DNA of 64,000 nucleotides from Capra hircus (GCF_001704415.2 NC_030811.1:55355591-55419590); one strand, 5' to 3'. Shown: positions 31,020-43,632, counted from the first letter of the stretch. The notes: generated by a model not told the origin, from the sequence alone. Made by a program: numbers and translations.

Positions 31020-32345
31020 CCTGACTGCTAAAACATCATATCATTTACAATTTCTGGGTACAATTTAAAAAGTTACTGGAAAATAGAAGAAAAAAATAAG
31101 AAAATATAACTTATGCTCAAGAAATAGGCAATTAATGGAGACAAACTATGAGAAAACCAAGATGTTGGAATCAGCAGAAAAGCTCTTAAAGAGCTTATTC
31201 TAATCATGCTGAAGGATGCAAAGAAAAAATGTGCTCACAATTAATGAAACAAGAGAAAATCTAAAAAGCAAAATAGAAATTATAATAAAAATGAAATGGA
31301 AATCCTATAAGTGAAAATCTATAATTTCTGAAATACAAAACTTACTGGATGGGCTAAACAGCTGATAAGCTTTATTTTAAATGAGAAAATAAAGACTTGG
31401 GAACTTGATACCAATAGAAAGTATCCAATAAACTGAAGAACAGGAGAAAAAAGACATTAAAAATTACAGGAAAAAAATTACCCGAGTCTTAGGAGCCTGT
31501 GGGACAACATCAAAAGTTCAAATATACATGAAATTGCAGTCAGAGAAGGAGAGGATGGAGAGAACTGGGCAGGAATAAAATCTGAAGAAGTAATTATGGA
31601 AAATTTCCCAAATTCACTCAAAGATTCACATTTACAGACTCAAGAAGCTCACCAATTCCCACGTATGAAAAGTACACAGAAAACTATACTTAGTGTCAAA
31701 ATTATAAGGAGAAAATATTCAAACAGGGACATAAAAATTACATGGTGTATATAAAGGGAATAAAATTTGAGTGACTGAAAACTTTTCATTAGAAATGATG
31801 GAGACCAGCAGGCAGTAACTGTCAACCAGATTCTGTACACAGCAAAAATGTCCTTCAGGAAGGAAAATAAAGATAAAAGAAATTTTAGAAAAAAAGAAAG
31901 CTAACCTTATCACCATACCTGTACTGTAAACAATGCTAAAGGAAGCTCTTCAGACTAATGATAGACAGTGAACTGTGATGTTTATACCAAACACCAACAT
32001 AATACCTATGACAATTTTAGCTTGGAGGATGGGGAGGCTGATAAATGGAACAATACAGATCAGAGTTTTTACATCTTATGTGAAATGGTACAATATTAAA
32101 TTTAAGTACACTGCGTAAATTTGAGGTTATAAAGCGACCATTTAAAAATATAGTCAAAGCAAAATGCTAATATAAAAATTAAAATATAATTCAAAAAATA
32201 CAATGAAGACAGTAGGTGACAGATTGAATACTATAGAAAAATAGCTGAATAAAAAGTAGGAGACATGTGTGAAAAATTGTTTAAGAATAAAGTGGAAAAA
32301 TGGAATGGATATAATAAAAAAAAATGTCAAGGAAGACAGATCCAA
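31020..32345 (+). mobile_element. Ancient L1 (L1M/HAL1-like) ORF1-region fossil, sense
   Basis: The A-rich text has ordered L1 landmarks: CTCAAGAAGCTCACCAATTC, AGAAATGATGGAGACCAGCA, CAAAAATGTCCTTCAGGAAG, and CAATGCTAAAGGAAGCTCTTC. These fit the 3' part of L1 ORF1 or HAL1 and its flanks. No intact frame remains. Confidence 0.6.
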
Positions 32346-32714
32346 GGAGTGTATTATATAGACGTAACAGGTGGTTAGAACTGGACTTGTCCTGTCTTAG
32401 TTTTGACTGAGGTTCTAAAAACGAGAGATATCAGATACAAAGTCAGTATGTGACAAATTTGTATATGCAACTTTTCTAAGGAAATTGTAGGACCCAATTA
32501 CACAACTCGTGAACCCACATGTATTTTAAGAGGGGCCAAGTCACAGAGAGAGAAAAGACTGATGAAGATATTTCACTGGGGAACAGTAAGGTCCTGCCCT
32601 CTGCCCCTCCATCATTTGGAGGAGGACTGGAGATGCTACTCCGAGTACCAAGCAGCAAGAGACCCCTGAAGGAGACCACTCACAGAGCACTTCCATTAAA
32701 TTTAAGGAAGACAG

Positions 32715-32945
32715 TTACAGTGTGACAGGTACTGTCCTGGGTATTTCATGTGCATTACATCTTTTAATTCTCAAAATAACCACTGAGTTGGGCATTATTA
32801 CTACTTCTAATTATTAGATGAAGAAACTGTAAGACAGAGATATTAAGTATCTTTCCATAGCCCCATAGTAAAAAGGGGTTCCAGGTTTCAAATTCAGGTC
32901 AGCTAGTACCAGAGTCTGTACTCTTAAATACTGTACCATACAACT
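32715..32945 (-). repeat. MIR SINE, antisense
   Basis: GGTACTGTCCTGGGTATTTC, ATGAAGAAACTGTAAGACAG and CAAATTCAGGTCAGCTAGTA follow antisense MIR from its 3' end to its tRNA-like part. Confidence 0.75.
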
Positions 32946-34104
32946 TTGAAATGACTCCTCTGCGGTTGGAAGACACATGGTTGGTGCATGAGAATAATAA
33001 CAACAGACTGTAAAATGGATTGTGACTTGGGGCTGAAAGCTGCTCAACAACCAGTCAAGAAGACAAGAGAAGAGTTGACCAGAATATTTTCTCAATTTCA
33101 AGATGAACAATTTTTCATTAAAATCAAGATATATTTTACAATTGATGGCAGGTCATAATTTAATTGGCAGATGGCTCTTTTTCTTTTTGAGTAGTATATA
33201 AAAAATAGAAGTCTTAAAATTAATAGTATATAATGCCGTTTGGTGGCAATGGGCATAGAGAAAAGTAAATGCCACCTGACCAAACTACAGACTGCAGTGA
33301 ATCATGTTTACACAGCCATAGCAGTATAAACGCTGTGGATGGGTTTTCAGCTTTGAGAATCAACAAATAGGCAAACACGGAGGCTTAATTCTGGCACATA
33401 ACAAGTTGGAAATATCAAACTGAACATTTTGAAGGTAGAATTACATCTGTTGGGAAGTGGTCAATGAAAAGTCTGAAGACAAGGTGGAGGAAAGAATATG
33501 GACTTTCCTCCAAAAAGAATACAGATGGCACCTAACGTGACTGAGAAGTGGTTTCTATAAACATATGAGCAAGCTTAAAACCAGCAATGAATGGTGCCAA
33601 ATTCTAGGTTTAGAAATTTTAGGGAGAAATGACCACTATCAGGACTACAAGGGCAGGGGAAAGAGTAGTGACTAACACCTAGGACGAAGAGTTACACAGA
33701 AAGCTGTGGCTTTTTTTAGAGGGAGGCAACCAAACGAAGGGTTGGTTGGCAGGGAGGCAGGAGGGAAAATAAACACTCCAAACTCCTTCCTTTGCCGTTC
33801 TCCCATCTCCAGGGCCAAACTCAAGATGATAGCAGATATCAAGGAAGCTCATTGATTCAGTCCATACAGGACACACAGCGTAGGGTGGAAAAGAAAAGAT
33901 ACTAGACCTGGGGAAGCAAATAGAAAACATTAAGCACAGTGCACTAATGTCTTTACCTTAAGTCGAAATCTGGCAAGATACGGAATAAAGCTGGTAGACT
34001 GGGCAAGGAAAGTTTAGATAGGTGATAGGCAGATAGATAGTTATACACATACACATGTAAGGACAGAGGGGGTGGGGCAGCAGTGTAAATTAGCTAAACC
34101 TTAT

Positions 34105-34320
34105 CGTTTAGAGTGGAATCAGAAGGACTTGGATTCATATTCTACCTATTTCCCTGCTTAAAATGGCTATCCTAAAGCAAGTCAATCAAACTCCGTGCTT
34201 CAATTTCCTTAAGAGCAAACTAATAGCAATATAATTTATAGAGGTGTCGTGAAGATCAAATGAGTTAATCCATGTGAGGGAACTGGAATATGTTAAGCAC
34301 TCAATAATGTTATTGAAAAT
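34105..34320 (+). repeat. MIR SINE, sense
   Basis: CTTGGATTCATATTCTACCT, CTTCAATTTCCTTAAGAGCA, GTCGTGAAGATCAAATGAGT and TGTTAAGCACTCAATAATGT span nearly the whole MIR in order. Confidence 0.8.
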
Positions 34321-34462
34321 GAGTCAAAAATAGAGATGAAGTATACTATTTAGAAAGAAACTGTATAACGAGAAGAATCACACATAGAAAGTGTTAAAAG
34401 CAATTAAACTTTGGGGAATTTCATTATATGGTTTTGGGTACTATCTGATTTTTTTAAATGTG

Positions 34463-34802
34463 AAAGTCATGTATACGTGCTTAGGTGCTCAGTTGTGTCT
34501 GACTCTTTGTGACCCCATGGATTGCAGCCCACTAGGTTCCTCCGGTCCATGGGGATTCTCCAGGCAAGAATACTGGAGTGAGTTGCCATGCCTTCCTCCA
34601 GGGGATCTTCCCAACACAGGGATCAAACGCAGGTCTCTCACATTACAGGCGGACTCTTTACCATCTGAGCCACCAGGGAAGCCCAAGAATCCTGGAATGG
34701 GTAGCCTATCCCTTCTCCAGGGGCTCTTCCTAACCGAGGAATCAAACTGGGGTCTCCTGCATTACAGGCGCATTCTTTATCAGCTGAGCTACCAGGGAAG
34801 CC
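34463..34802 (-). mobile_element. BovA dimer SINE, antisense
   Basis: The 3' part GGTGCTCAGTTGTGTCTGAC comes first. The first head ends GCCACCAGGGAAGCCC near 34683, and a second head ends GAGCTACCAGGGAAGCC at 34801. Confidence 0.92.
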
Positions 34803-35768
34803 AATGTGTGAGTCGTACTTTGATTTAAATAAGCCAAGTACACAAATGAGTGAGAACACCTAAATATCACAGTGAGATGTGTGAAGTACAAAGATAAGCT
34901 AGGGAAGGGTTTATCCACAAATTCTCAGACAGAAAAATACAGATTACTTACACAGTAAAAAATTTCTATGACATTAGCACCCTAAATAATAGATAGTAAT
35001 AAACTAACATACATTTAATTTAGAAGCTGAAAAATGTGAACCTATTTTTTATACCCATTCATATGTTTTCTATATGCAAGAGCAACATAAAGTCATTTTC
35101 AAAGGAGGGCTTCCCTTCTAGGACAATGTTCTAACTGATTAAGATGTTACTCAAAATAATATACTCTAGAATAATTCACATACAGTATGGAAAAAATGAA
35201 CTCAAGTTAAAACCAACTAAACATACCAAGTTAATTATTAATAAATTTTTGGAAAGACAAAAATTACAAAGTAACTTGGGATAAAAATAAAATCTACCAT
35301 AATGTTTAGCTTAAATTCTATTTTGATCACAACAAACTATAGGGAAAGGTTGAAAATAGGATAAAAGAGAAATAAAGACAAATGCTATCAAGATTTATAA
35401 TATTAAAATCTAATAAAGTATACTTCAAGGTAAGACAGAATTAAAAAGAGGATTTTAAAAATTAACCAAAATGATAAACCTCATTTAAGATTTAACAGTA
35501 ATGAATCATGACATATCAGATAATTGACATACGTAAAGACTGATTTTATAAATTTGTGAAAAGCCCCTACAAATAAATTAGAACAACAATAAAATCATAG
35601 ATTAATAAGGGAAGGAAATAAATAGGACGTTCAGGGCAGAAATATACAAGCTCCATAAAAATGGTAAGATCAATGTCTCCTATAACTAAAGAAATACAAA
35701 TTTAGTCAATAATAATAACATGTGTTTTTTACCTATCATATTATCAAATATTAATATTTAAAGATTTG

Positions 35769-35965
35769 TTGGGTTTCCCAGATAGCTCATTTGTAAAGAA
35801 TCTGCCTGCCAATGCAGGAGATATGAGTACGATCCCTGTGCCAGGAAGATCCCCTGGAGAAGGAAATGGCAATCCACTCCAGTATTCTTGCCTGGAGAAT
35901 CCCATAGACACGGGCTACAGTGCATGGAGTTGCAAAAGAGTTGGATATGACTTAACAACTAAACA
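35769..35965 (+). mobile_element. Bov-tA SINE, sense
   Basis: It starts TGGGTTTCCCAGATAGCTCA and ends GTTGGATATGACTTAACAAC. Confidence 0.92.
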
Positions 35966-36004
35966 AAACAACAACAAATATTTATCAGTGCCTAATGATA
36001 GTAA

Positions 36005-36263
36005 TGGCACCCCACTCCAGCACTCTTGCCTGGAAGGTCCCATGGACAGAGGAGCCTGGTGGGCCTCAGTCCAGGGGGTCGCTGGGAGTCAGACACGACT
36101 GAGTGACTTCACTTTCACTTTTCACTTTCATGCATTGGAGAAGGAAACGGCAACCCACTCCAGTGTTCTTGCCTGGAGAATCCCAGGGACGGGGGAGCCT
36201 CATGGGCTGCCGTCTATGGGGTCGCAGAGTCGGACACGACTGAGGCGACTTAGCAGCAGCAGC
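36005..36263 (+). mobile_element. BOV-A2 SINE, sense, with target duplication
   Basis: AATGATAGTAA at 35994-36004 is repeated exactly at 36264-36274. Between them is the standard two-unit element with (AGC)n tail. Confidence 0.95.
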
Positions 36264-36892
36264 AATGATAGTAAAAATTTAAAACAAACACTCAATGTTG
36301 GTTGAAAGTTAAGTTGTCGTTACTTAGAGTATAATCTGTTCATGTTGCACAGTTTTAAATGTATGTAACTTTCATGTGACTATTATAGTTCTGAAGCTTG
36401 ACCTTCCAATAGACTCAAATGTACACACAAGGATTTTTACTATAAAACTGTTTAAAAGAACAAACAACTAGAGGCAGCCTAAATGCTGAAAATACGTTTG
36501 CATTAAATAATTATTGTACATCCTTATGTTAAAATCTGTGCAGATAGTGTTTTATTTAATGAGGCATGTGTTTATGTGTTGATACAGAGAGGTCTCTGAG
36601 ATATACAGTTGTTAAAAGAGGGGGGAAGATATGTGCAAAGGAGTCTATATAAACACTTCTTTGCATTAAGACCATGTCTATTTCTATTGAGGCAGCAGAG
36701 CATGTGCGGGATGCTTCTGGAAGGATGCGCGAGGGACTGCCAATGGCAGTACCTTACCAGAAGGAAAACTAACATGTTTTAAATTAATTGGCATCTTTTA
36801 TTATGTTACCATGTGCATATGTTATTTTCATAACACTACTTAGCAAAAGAACTCTGCAACACTATAGGAAATTGACACAATAAAAATGGGAG

Positions 36893-37210
36893 ATTTTGTT
36901 TTATCAAAAATTATATATATTAAGGTGTACAGCATGATAATTTGATGCACATGTACATGTGAAATAATTCCCATAGTCAAGCTAATTAACATATCTCTTC
37001 ACATAATTAACTTTGTGTGTGTGTGTGTACTAAATGAACCTGAAATCTCTCTTAGCAAATTTCTAATATTCAATATAGTATTATTGATGATACTCATCAG
37101 ACTGTACCTTAGATCTCTAGACTTACTCCTCCAGCATAACTGCAGTTTTGTACGTTTTGACTAACATTTCCACTCTAATTGAGAGATTTTAATATTCTCA
37201 TCTTTTAAGG
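36893..37210 (-). mobile_element. L1 (L1M) 3' end, antisense
   Basis: AAGGTGTACAGCATGATAAT, TTGATGCACATGTACATGTG, AAGCTAATTAACATATCTCT, CTCTTAGCAAATTTCTAATA and CAGACTGTACCTTAGATCTC follow an L1M 3' UTR in reverse complement. A short GTGTGT run sits inside. Confidence 0.75.
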
Positions 37211-37362
37211 TCAAGCATGAAATAAAATATGAAAAAGATATTAACATTATAATTTATAATAAACAATAGCAAAATATTTAATTAAATATTCTTTGTCAAT
37301 GTTCTTGGAATATTTATTAAGCTATCTAAGAAATAGTTATGTACTTGTTAGATATCTACAGG

Positions 37363-37571
37363 GGCTTCTCTTGTAGCTCAGTCGGTAAAGAATCTGCCTG
37401 AAATACAGGAGACCTGGGTTTGATTCCTGGGTCGAGAAGGTCCCCTGGAGAAGGAAATGGCAACCCACTCCAGCATTCTTGCCTGGAGAATCCCATGAAC
37501 AGAGGAGCCTGGCAGACTACAGTCCATGGAGTCGCAGGAGTCAGACACGACCTAGCGACTAAACCACCACC
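37363..37571 (+). mobile_element. Bov-tA SINE, sense
   Basis: It starts GGCTTCTCTTGTAGCTCAGT and ends CTAGCGACTAAACCACCACC. Confidence 0.92.
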
Positions 37572-38411
37572 AGCATCTATAAATCACATGGCAAGAGTAT
37601 TTCATTGATATCGTATATACACACATACTCACAAATAATGTATAGACCACTGCCATAGACATAAATGCAGTAATGTCTGATTCAATAATAAAAGTATAAG
37701 TGACACTCTTCTCCAAACAAACAAAACTCCAGATCTAAGACTTGGGGACTAAGTTTTCCATCTTAAAGAAAAGTACAGAAAATGAAACGTTAAAACCATA
37801 AATTCACATAATTTGAATAATAATGGAGAACATTTCATATAAAATTGGAGAATTGGAACAAAAGCACTGATCTGAGGCTAATTCATAGTACTAATTGCTT
37901 TCACAATCAAACAAGAAAAAACTAAAAGTAAGCATTTGTCTCAAGATATAATCATACAAGCAATAAGGTAAGCATAATTAGAGATCAACGGACAGGTAGA
38001 AATGAGTAATGTGCGAAGCAAAGAACAAATGATTTGATAAGTGAAATCCAAGCACTAGTTTTAATTTTTGGGGGGAAAAAGAAAAAAAGCAACACTGTCA
38101 AAAAAAATAAAAGAGAATAATGCATACAAACAAAATTAAATAATCTAAGTAAAATTAGAGAAAAGACACATGATCTCTCATATAAAAAATAAACTGTGTA
38201 ATATGCAAACCCTTTTCTAAATTATGAAGATACACAAGTACTATTAGTGAGACTAAAACCACAGATAATTAACAAGGATGATATTTTAAGAAAAAAATAT
38301 ATTTATATCATTAAATTTTATACTAGTATTATTTACCAACACATATGAATACATACATATATATACATGTGCATACATATATGTACATATACATATATAT
38401 ATATACATGTG

Positions 38412-38692
38412 TTGCTGCTGCTGCTGCTGCTAAGTCGCTTCAGTCGTGTCCGACTCTGTGCAACCCCAGAGACGGCAGCCCACCAGGCTCCCCTGTCCCT
38501 GGGATTCTCCAGGCAAGAACACTGGAGTGGGTTGCCATTTCCTTCTCCAATGAGTGAAAGTGAAAAGTGAAAGTGAAGTCACTCAGTCGTGTCTGACTCC
38601 TAGCGACCCCATGGACTTCAGCCTTCCAGGCTCCTCCGTCCATGGCATTTTCCAGGCTAGAGTACTGGAGTGAGGTGCCATTGCCTTCTCCA
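38412..38692 (-). mobile_element. BOV-A2 SINE, antisense, in a TA-rich microsatellite
   Basis: (TGC)n then TAAGTCGCTTCAGTCGTGTC to GGTGCCATTGCCTTCTCC. ATATACATGTGT at 38401-38412 recurs at 38693-38704, so the target lay inside a TA/TG repeat. Confidence 0.93.
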
Positions 38693-38698
38693 ATATAC

Positions 38699-38699
38699 A

Positions 38700-38751
<52 letters not shown>
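38699..38751. repeat. (TG)n(TA)n microsatellite
   Basis: ATGTGTGTGTGTATATATAT continues as TA dinucleotides to about 38751. Confidence 0.96.
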
Positions 38752-38754
<3 letters not shown>

Positions 38755-38968
38755 GGGCTTCCCTGGTGGCTCAGACAGTAAAGAATCTGCCTGCAATGCA
38801 GGAGACCTAGGTTCAATCTCTGAGTCAGGAAGATCCCCTGGAGAAGGGAATGGCTACCCACTCTAGTATTCTCGCCTGGAAAATTCCATGGACAGAGGAG
38901 CCTGGTGGGCTATAGTCCATGCGGATGCAAAGAGATGGACATGACAGAGCAATTAACACTTACACTTT
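38755..38968 (+). mobile_element. Bov-tA SINE, sense
   Basis: It starts GGGCTTCCCTGGTGGCTCAG and ends GACATGACAGAGCAATTAAC with ACTTACACTTTTC. Confidence 0.93.
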
Positions 38969-39524
38969 TCGTATATAAAATTAACAAAATAACCTAGCTA
39001 CATAAACAATACATAGAGAGAACCAAAAAAAATAAGTTTATCTAAAAGTATCTCTTAGAATGGCCATGAACTGCAATGCTATAAAAAAAAATTATGTGAT
39101 TTTCTGCACTTCAGATAATGTAAACATTTATAAATCTTTCCAGTTCCTTACAGATGTTTTAAAAACCTGATATCAAAATATGACTAAAATAATTCACAAA
39201 ATTGATAAATTCTACCTGTGAATACATATGCAAAATATTTTAATAACATAGTGATGACTTAAGTTCAATAAAATATAAAAGAATACCAATCCTTGAACAA
39301 CTCTCTTTTATTCTGAAATTTCTATAGTGTTTCAGCAATTGAAAAACTAATACAGCTTATCATTGACTACTATAATAAATTATGAAAATAAATATTACAA
39401 CTTGATGAAAAAAAGTGTATGTTTATAAAATATTTCATTCTATCAACATAAATTTCAGATTGATGAAATTTAAGATAGACAATTAAATGCAAAAAAGAAA
39501 AGCAAATTATAAAAGGGCTAAAGG

Positions 39525-39665
39525 GACTTCTGTGGTGGTCCAGTGGTTAGGGCTCTGAGCTTCCACTGCAAGAGACACAACTCTGACCTCTGGTTGGAGA
39601 GCTAAGATCCCATATGCCTCATAACACTGCCAATAAATAAATAAATCCATTTAAAAAAAAAAAGG
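39525..39665 (+). mobile_element. CHR-type SINE, sense
   Basis: GACTTCTGTGGTGGTCCAGT, then GGTTGGAGAGCTAAGATCCC, then an AAATAAATAAAT tail. Confidence 0.8.
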
Positions 39666-39744
39666 TTTACAAATAAATGTAGATGTATATTTACTTCATT
39701 TGAAATAGCGAATGATTTTAAAAGCTTTACTTAATGGGGTATTG

Positions 39745-40190
39745 GGATTAACATATGTACACTGTGTTCAGTTGCTTCAGTCATGTCCGGCTCTTTGTGA
39801 CCCCACGGACTGCAGCTTGTCAGGCCTCTCTGTCCATGGGATTTTCCAGGCAAGAATATTGGAGTAGGTTGCCATGCCCTCCTTCAGTGGATTTTCCCGA
39901 CCCAAGAATTGAACTTGCATCTCCTGCATTGCAGAAGGGTTCTTTACCGCTGAGTCACAGGCGAAGCCCATATATATACCACTCTGTATAAAACAGATAA
40001 CTAATGAGAACCTATTGCTTAACACAGGGAACTCTGCTTGATGTGTGGAGACCTAAATGGAAAAGAAATCTAAAAGAGGGTGGATATATGTATACATATA
40101 GCTAATTCATTTTTCTGTACAGCAGAAACTAACATAACAATGTAAAGCAACTATATACCAATAAAATTTTTAAATTAATTAATTAATTAG
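39745..40190 (+). mobile_element. Younger L1 3' UTR, sense, split by a Bov-tA
   Basis: GGGATTAACATATGTACACT precedes the SINE. After it come ATAAAACAGATAACTAATGA, GTGGATATATGTATACATAT, CAGCAGAAACTAACATAACA and TATACCAATAAAATTTTTAA, the standard end of artiodactyl L1. Confidence 0.8.
39764..39968 (-). mobile_element. Bov-tA SINE, antisense, nested
   Basis: TGTTCAGTTGCTTCAGTCATG starts it and TTTACCGCTGAGTCACAGGC with GAAGCCC closes it. L1 3' UTR lies on both sides. Confidence 0.92.
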
Positions 40191-41294
40191 AAATTTTTTA
40201 AAGTTTTACTTAAAATACAAGGACAATTAAATTAATAATTTTTTCTACCCAAAATGAAAACCTATATGTGAAAAACAACCATAAAGAATAAAAAGGTAAA
40301 TGACAAGCTTGGAGTATATTTTCATCATAAAGAAAAAAGATTGTGATTTTTTGCTATATAAATATTATTACATATCAAACATCCAACAATAATAATATCT
40401 TTCCGTAAATTTAAAAATGGACCATCATCAGTAATGTCACTTAGAGCATATTCCATTAAAAGTTCCAAAAGCAAATAATAATCTCAAAATATGCAGGGAA
40501 GAAAATAACAAAATATAAAAGTAATTATTAAATGTCAGAGCAAATAAATTAAAACTCTTTGCAAGGGAAGGAAAGTTTCTTAACCTAAGGTTATCTGTGA
40601 AATCTCGATAACAAATATCAATCCTAACAAAGAAACCTTAGAAGAAATTTCACTAAACCAGGAACAAAACATTGCTTTTATTCAACATTGAACTAAAAGT
40701 CAAAGCAGAATGACAACACTATGAAGTAAGTGGTGTATAAACTTAAAAACTCTTCACATTTGCAGGCAAGATGACTGTCTATATAGAAATCTCAAGGGAA
40801 TAGATAGATGTATTATTAGAATAATAAGATTTATCAAGCTTATTGAATTCTAGAGCAAAATGCAAAAATCAGTATTATTCCCATGCATCAGCAATAACCA
40901 AAGGAGAACATTAAAGGAAAAAAAAAAGAATTTCTTTCATAATTTTGACAAAAACAATAAACCTATAGAAGTGCCTTGGAATATATCTAAATGAAGACTC
41001 AGAATATTTATTAAAAATTATACTTTATTACCATATTTCATAATGAAGACATAAATAAAAAACAGTTATGTTCATGAATGGGAAAATTCAATGTCATAAA
41101 TTAACTCTTTACCAATTAATCTAGAAATGCAACACAGCTTCAATAAAATTTCTGATAGGGTTTTTGTAGGTAGGACTTGCAAAATTGTCTTAAAGTTCAT
41201 ATGTACCAGTAAAGGGCAAAGAAAAGCTAAGACAATTATGAGGATCATGGAGGATGAATTTGCCCTACTAGAAATCAATAGATTTATTACATAG

Positions 41295-41605
41295 GGCTTC
41301 CCTGATAGCTCAGTTGGTAAAGAATCTGCCTGCAATGCAGGAGACCCTGGTTCAATTCCTGGGTCGGGAAATCCCCTGAAGGGATAGGCTATCCACTCCA
41401 GTATTTTTGGGCTTTCCTTGTGGCTCAGCTGGTGAAGAATCCATCCACAATGCTGGAGACCTGGGTTCAATCCCTGGGTTGGGAAGATCCCTTGGAGAAA
41501 GGAAAGGCTACCCACTCCAATATTCTGGCCTGGAGAATTCCATGACTGTATAGTCCGTGGGGCCACAAAGGGTCCTATACGACTGAACAATTTTCACTTT
41601 CACAA
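41295..41605 (+). mobile_element. BovA dimer SINE, sense
   Basis: Heads at GGGCTTCCCTGATAGCTCAG and at GGGCTTTCCTTGTGGCTCAG (about 41408). The tail is CTATACGACTGAACAATTTTC. Confidence 0.93.
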
Positions 41606-41802
41606 TTGGAATTGTCTCTGTGCCATTGCTAAAATAAAATGAATGACCAACAAAACAGATCAGAAACAGATCCGACCCCTATATACATGGAAATAATGTC
41701 AGACAGAGCATTTCAAAATCAGTGGAGAAAGGATGAACTGAATTGGCCATTCATATGGAAAATATAGAAAATAAAACCCTTGGTTTGCCTTGGCTTGCCT
41801 CC

Positions 41803-42079
41803 TGCTGCTGCTACTGCTAAGTCACTTCAGTCATGTCCGACTCTGTGTGACCCTATAGATGGCAGCCCACCAGGCTCCGCCGTCCCTGAGATTCTCCAGG
41901 CAAGAACACTGGAGTGGGTTGCCATTTCCTTCTCCAATGCATGAAAGTGAAAAGTGAAAGTGAAGTCGCTCAGTCGTGTCCAACCCTCAGCGACCCCATG
42001 GACTGCAGCCTTCCAGGCTCCTCCGTCCATGGGATTTTCCAGGCAGAAGTACTGGAGTGGGGTGCCATTGCCTACTCCG
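41803..42079 (-). mobile_element. BOV-A2 SINE, antisense, with target duplication
   Basis: (TGC)n to GTGCCATTGCCTACTCC. GGCTTGCCTC at 41792-41801 recurs at 42080-42089. Confidence 0.94.
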
Positions 42080-43337
42080 GGCTTGCCTCATACACAAAGA
42101 TAAATCCCAAGTGGAACAAAGGTCTAAATGTGAAAGACAAAACTGGTACTTACAGAAGAACTTACAGGAGAAAATACAGAGGGTTACATTTATGACCTCA
42201 CAATAAGAAACAATTTCCTCAACAGGACACTCAAAAAGTATATACTATATCACCCTATAAATAGAAATATTGATAACTGCTTCCTTATAATTACTATTGG
42301 TCCACCAAAGATAGCATAACCAAAGTTCAAGGACCAGTCATGAAGTAGAAGATATTTGCAACTTACATACAACAAAATATTCATTCCCAGATTTAATAAT
42401 GTCTAAAAGTCAATAAGAAAAAGGCAAATGACTAAACAAAAACGGACAAAGCATATAAATATATATTCACAGAAAAGTTGGCCAATAAAGAAAAAATGCT
42501 TCATCCCATTATAATCAGGAGTAGATAAATTTAAATAAGATATGTTTTTAGATCCAAAATATTGGCAAAATTTTTAGATTTTGATACCACCAAATGTTGA
42601 TAAGCCTGTAGAGAAAGGGGAGGACATACTGCCAGGGAGATTATGAATTGGTACAAACATTTTGCAAAGCAGTTTTCAAAGCAGTTTAGCAAAATCTGGT
42701 AAAGTTTAAGACACAGAGTCTCTGAGTCATCCATTTCATTTTTAGTAGATGCCCTAGAGTGATCTTCACATATATGCAGAAGAATGAAAGTATAAGAATA
42801 TTTTTTTTCGCAACACAAATAATAAGAAACTGAAAACAATGTAAAGGCAATCAAATCAATAACAAGAATGTTAAAAGTAATATAGTCATATAGTACAATA
42901 ATACACAGCAGTGATAATAAGCAAGTTATCCACATGGAAAAATATCACAAATATAAGGTGGAGGCAAACAAATCACAATTGGGTGCATAAATACATAAAA
43001 AATATAGTGGCCTTAGTAACATTCATTATGTACTAGTGCATTTAAAGCAAAAGCATAAAAATATGCAAGGAAAAATTTAACACCAAATTCAGGATCTTGG
43101 TTAACTGGCAAGCAAGGAAGGGCTGAGGAAATGGAATCAGGACAAGATAAACCCAGGGCTTCCACTTTATCGGTAGTTTCCTTTAAAAGAAAAATCTGGA
43201 TTATGAATAACTATGGCAAAATGTTTCACTTTAATAGACCTGAATGATGAAAAACGAAAGACATTTGCTGTTATTTTTTTAAACCCTTGTGTTTGAAATA
43301 TTTCCCAATGTGAGAAAATTTAACAAAAACCAAAGGT

Positions 43338-43632
43338 GGGATTTCGTTGGTGGCACAGTGGACAAGAATCCGCCTGCCAATCAGGAGACACAGGTTCAGG
43401 CCCTGGGCTGGGAAGATTCCACATACCACAGAGCAACTAAGCCCACGCACTACAAGTACTGAGCCTCAATGCTGCAACTACTGAAGCCCAAGAGCCTAGA
43501 GCCTGTGCTCTGCAGCAAGAGGAGCCACCACCATGAGAAGCCCACACATCACCACGAAGAGTAGCCCCGCTTGCCACAACTACAGAAAGCCCGAGCAAAG
43601 CAGCAAAGACTCAGCACAGCCCAAAAAAAAAA
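43338..43632 (+). mobile_element. CHR-type SINE, sense, long form
   Basis: GGGATTTCGTTGGTGGCACA, then GAGCAACTAAGCCCACGCAC, GCCCGAGCAAAGCAGCAAAG and a poly-A tail. The length of almost 300 bp is the full CHR layout. Confidence 0.85.

Larger units (their letters stand above)
35260..36560 (+). mobile_element. Ancient L1 (L1M) ORF2 3' part and 3' UTR, sense, interrupted by SINEs
   Basis: The A-rich backbone includes L1-typical text such as AACAAACAACTAGAGGCAGC with CTAAATGCTGAAAATACG, corresponding to the late ORF2/3' UTR. A Bov-tA (35769-35965) and a BOV-A2 (36005-36263) interrupt it. Confidence 0.5.
37690..43300 (+). mobile_element. Ancient L1 (L1M) ORF2 to 3' UTR body, sense, heavily interrupted
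   Basis: Backbone segments between younger insertions run in L1 order. ORF2-like A-rich text lies at 37.7-38.3 and 39.0-39.5 kb. CAATAACCAAAGGAGAACAT and TCATGAATGGGAAAATTCAA lie at 40.9-41.1 kb. Late ORF2/3' UTR text such as GGAGATTATGAATTGGTACA lies at 42.6 kb. All frames are broken. At least five younger elements are nested in it. Confidence 0.6.

Noticed and set aside
35766..36305. 179-codon plus-strand open frame
   Set aside because: It is a readthrough of a Bov-tA and a BOV-A2 separated by 39 bases. Both elements are identified by their own ends.
41072..41590. 172-codon minus-strand open frame
   Set aside because: Half is antisense BovA and half is antisense to an old L1. Neither strand shows a coding signature.
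42531..42935. 134-codon minus-strand open frame with a hydrophobic, membrane-like start
   Set aside because: It is the antisense of A-rich ancient L1 3' sequence. Runs of Leu/Ile/Phe are expected from T-rich DNA.
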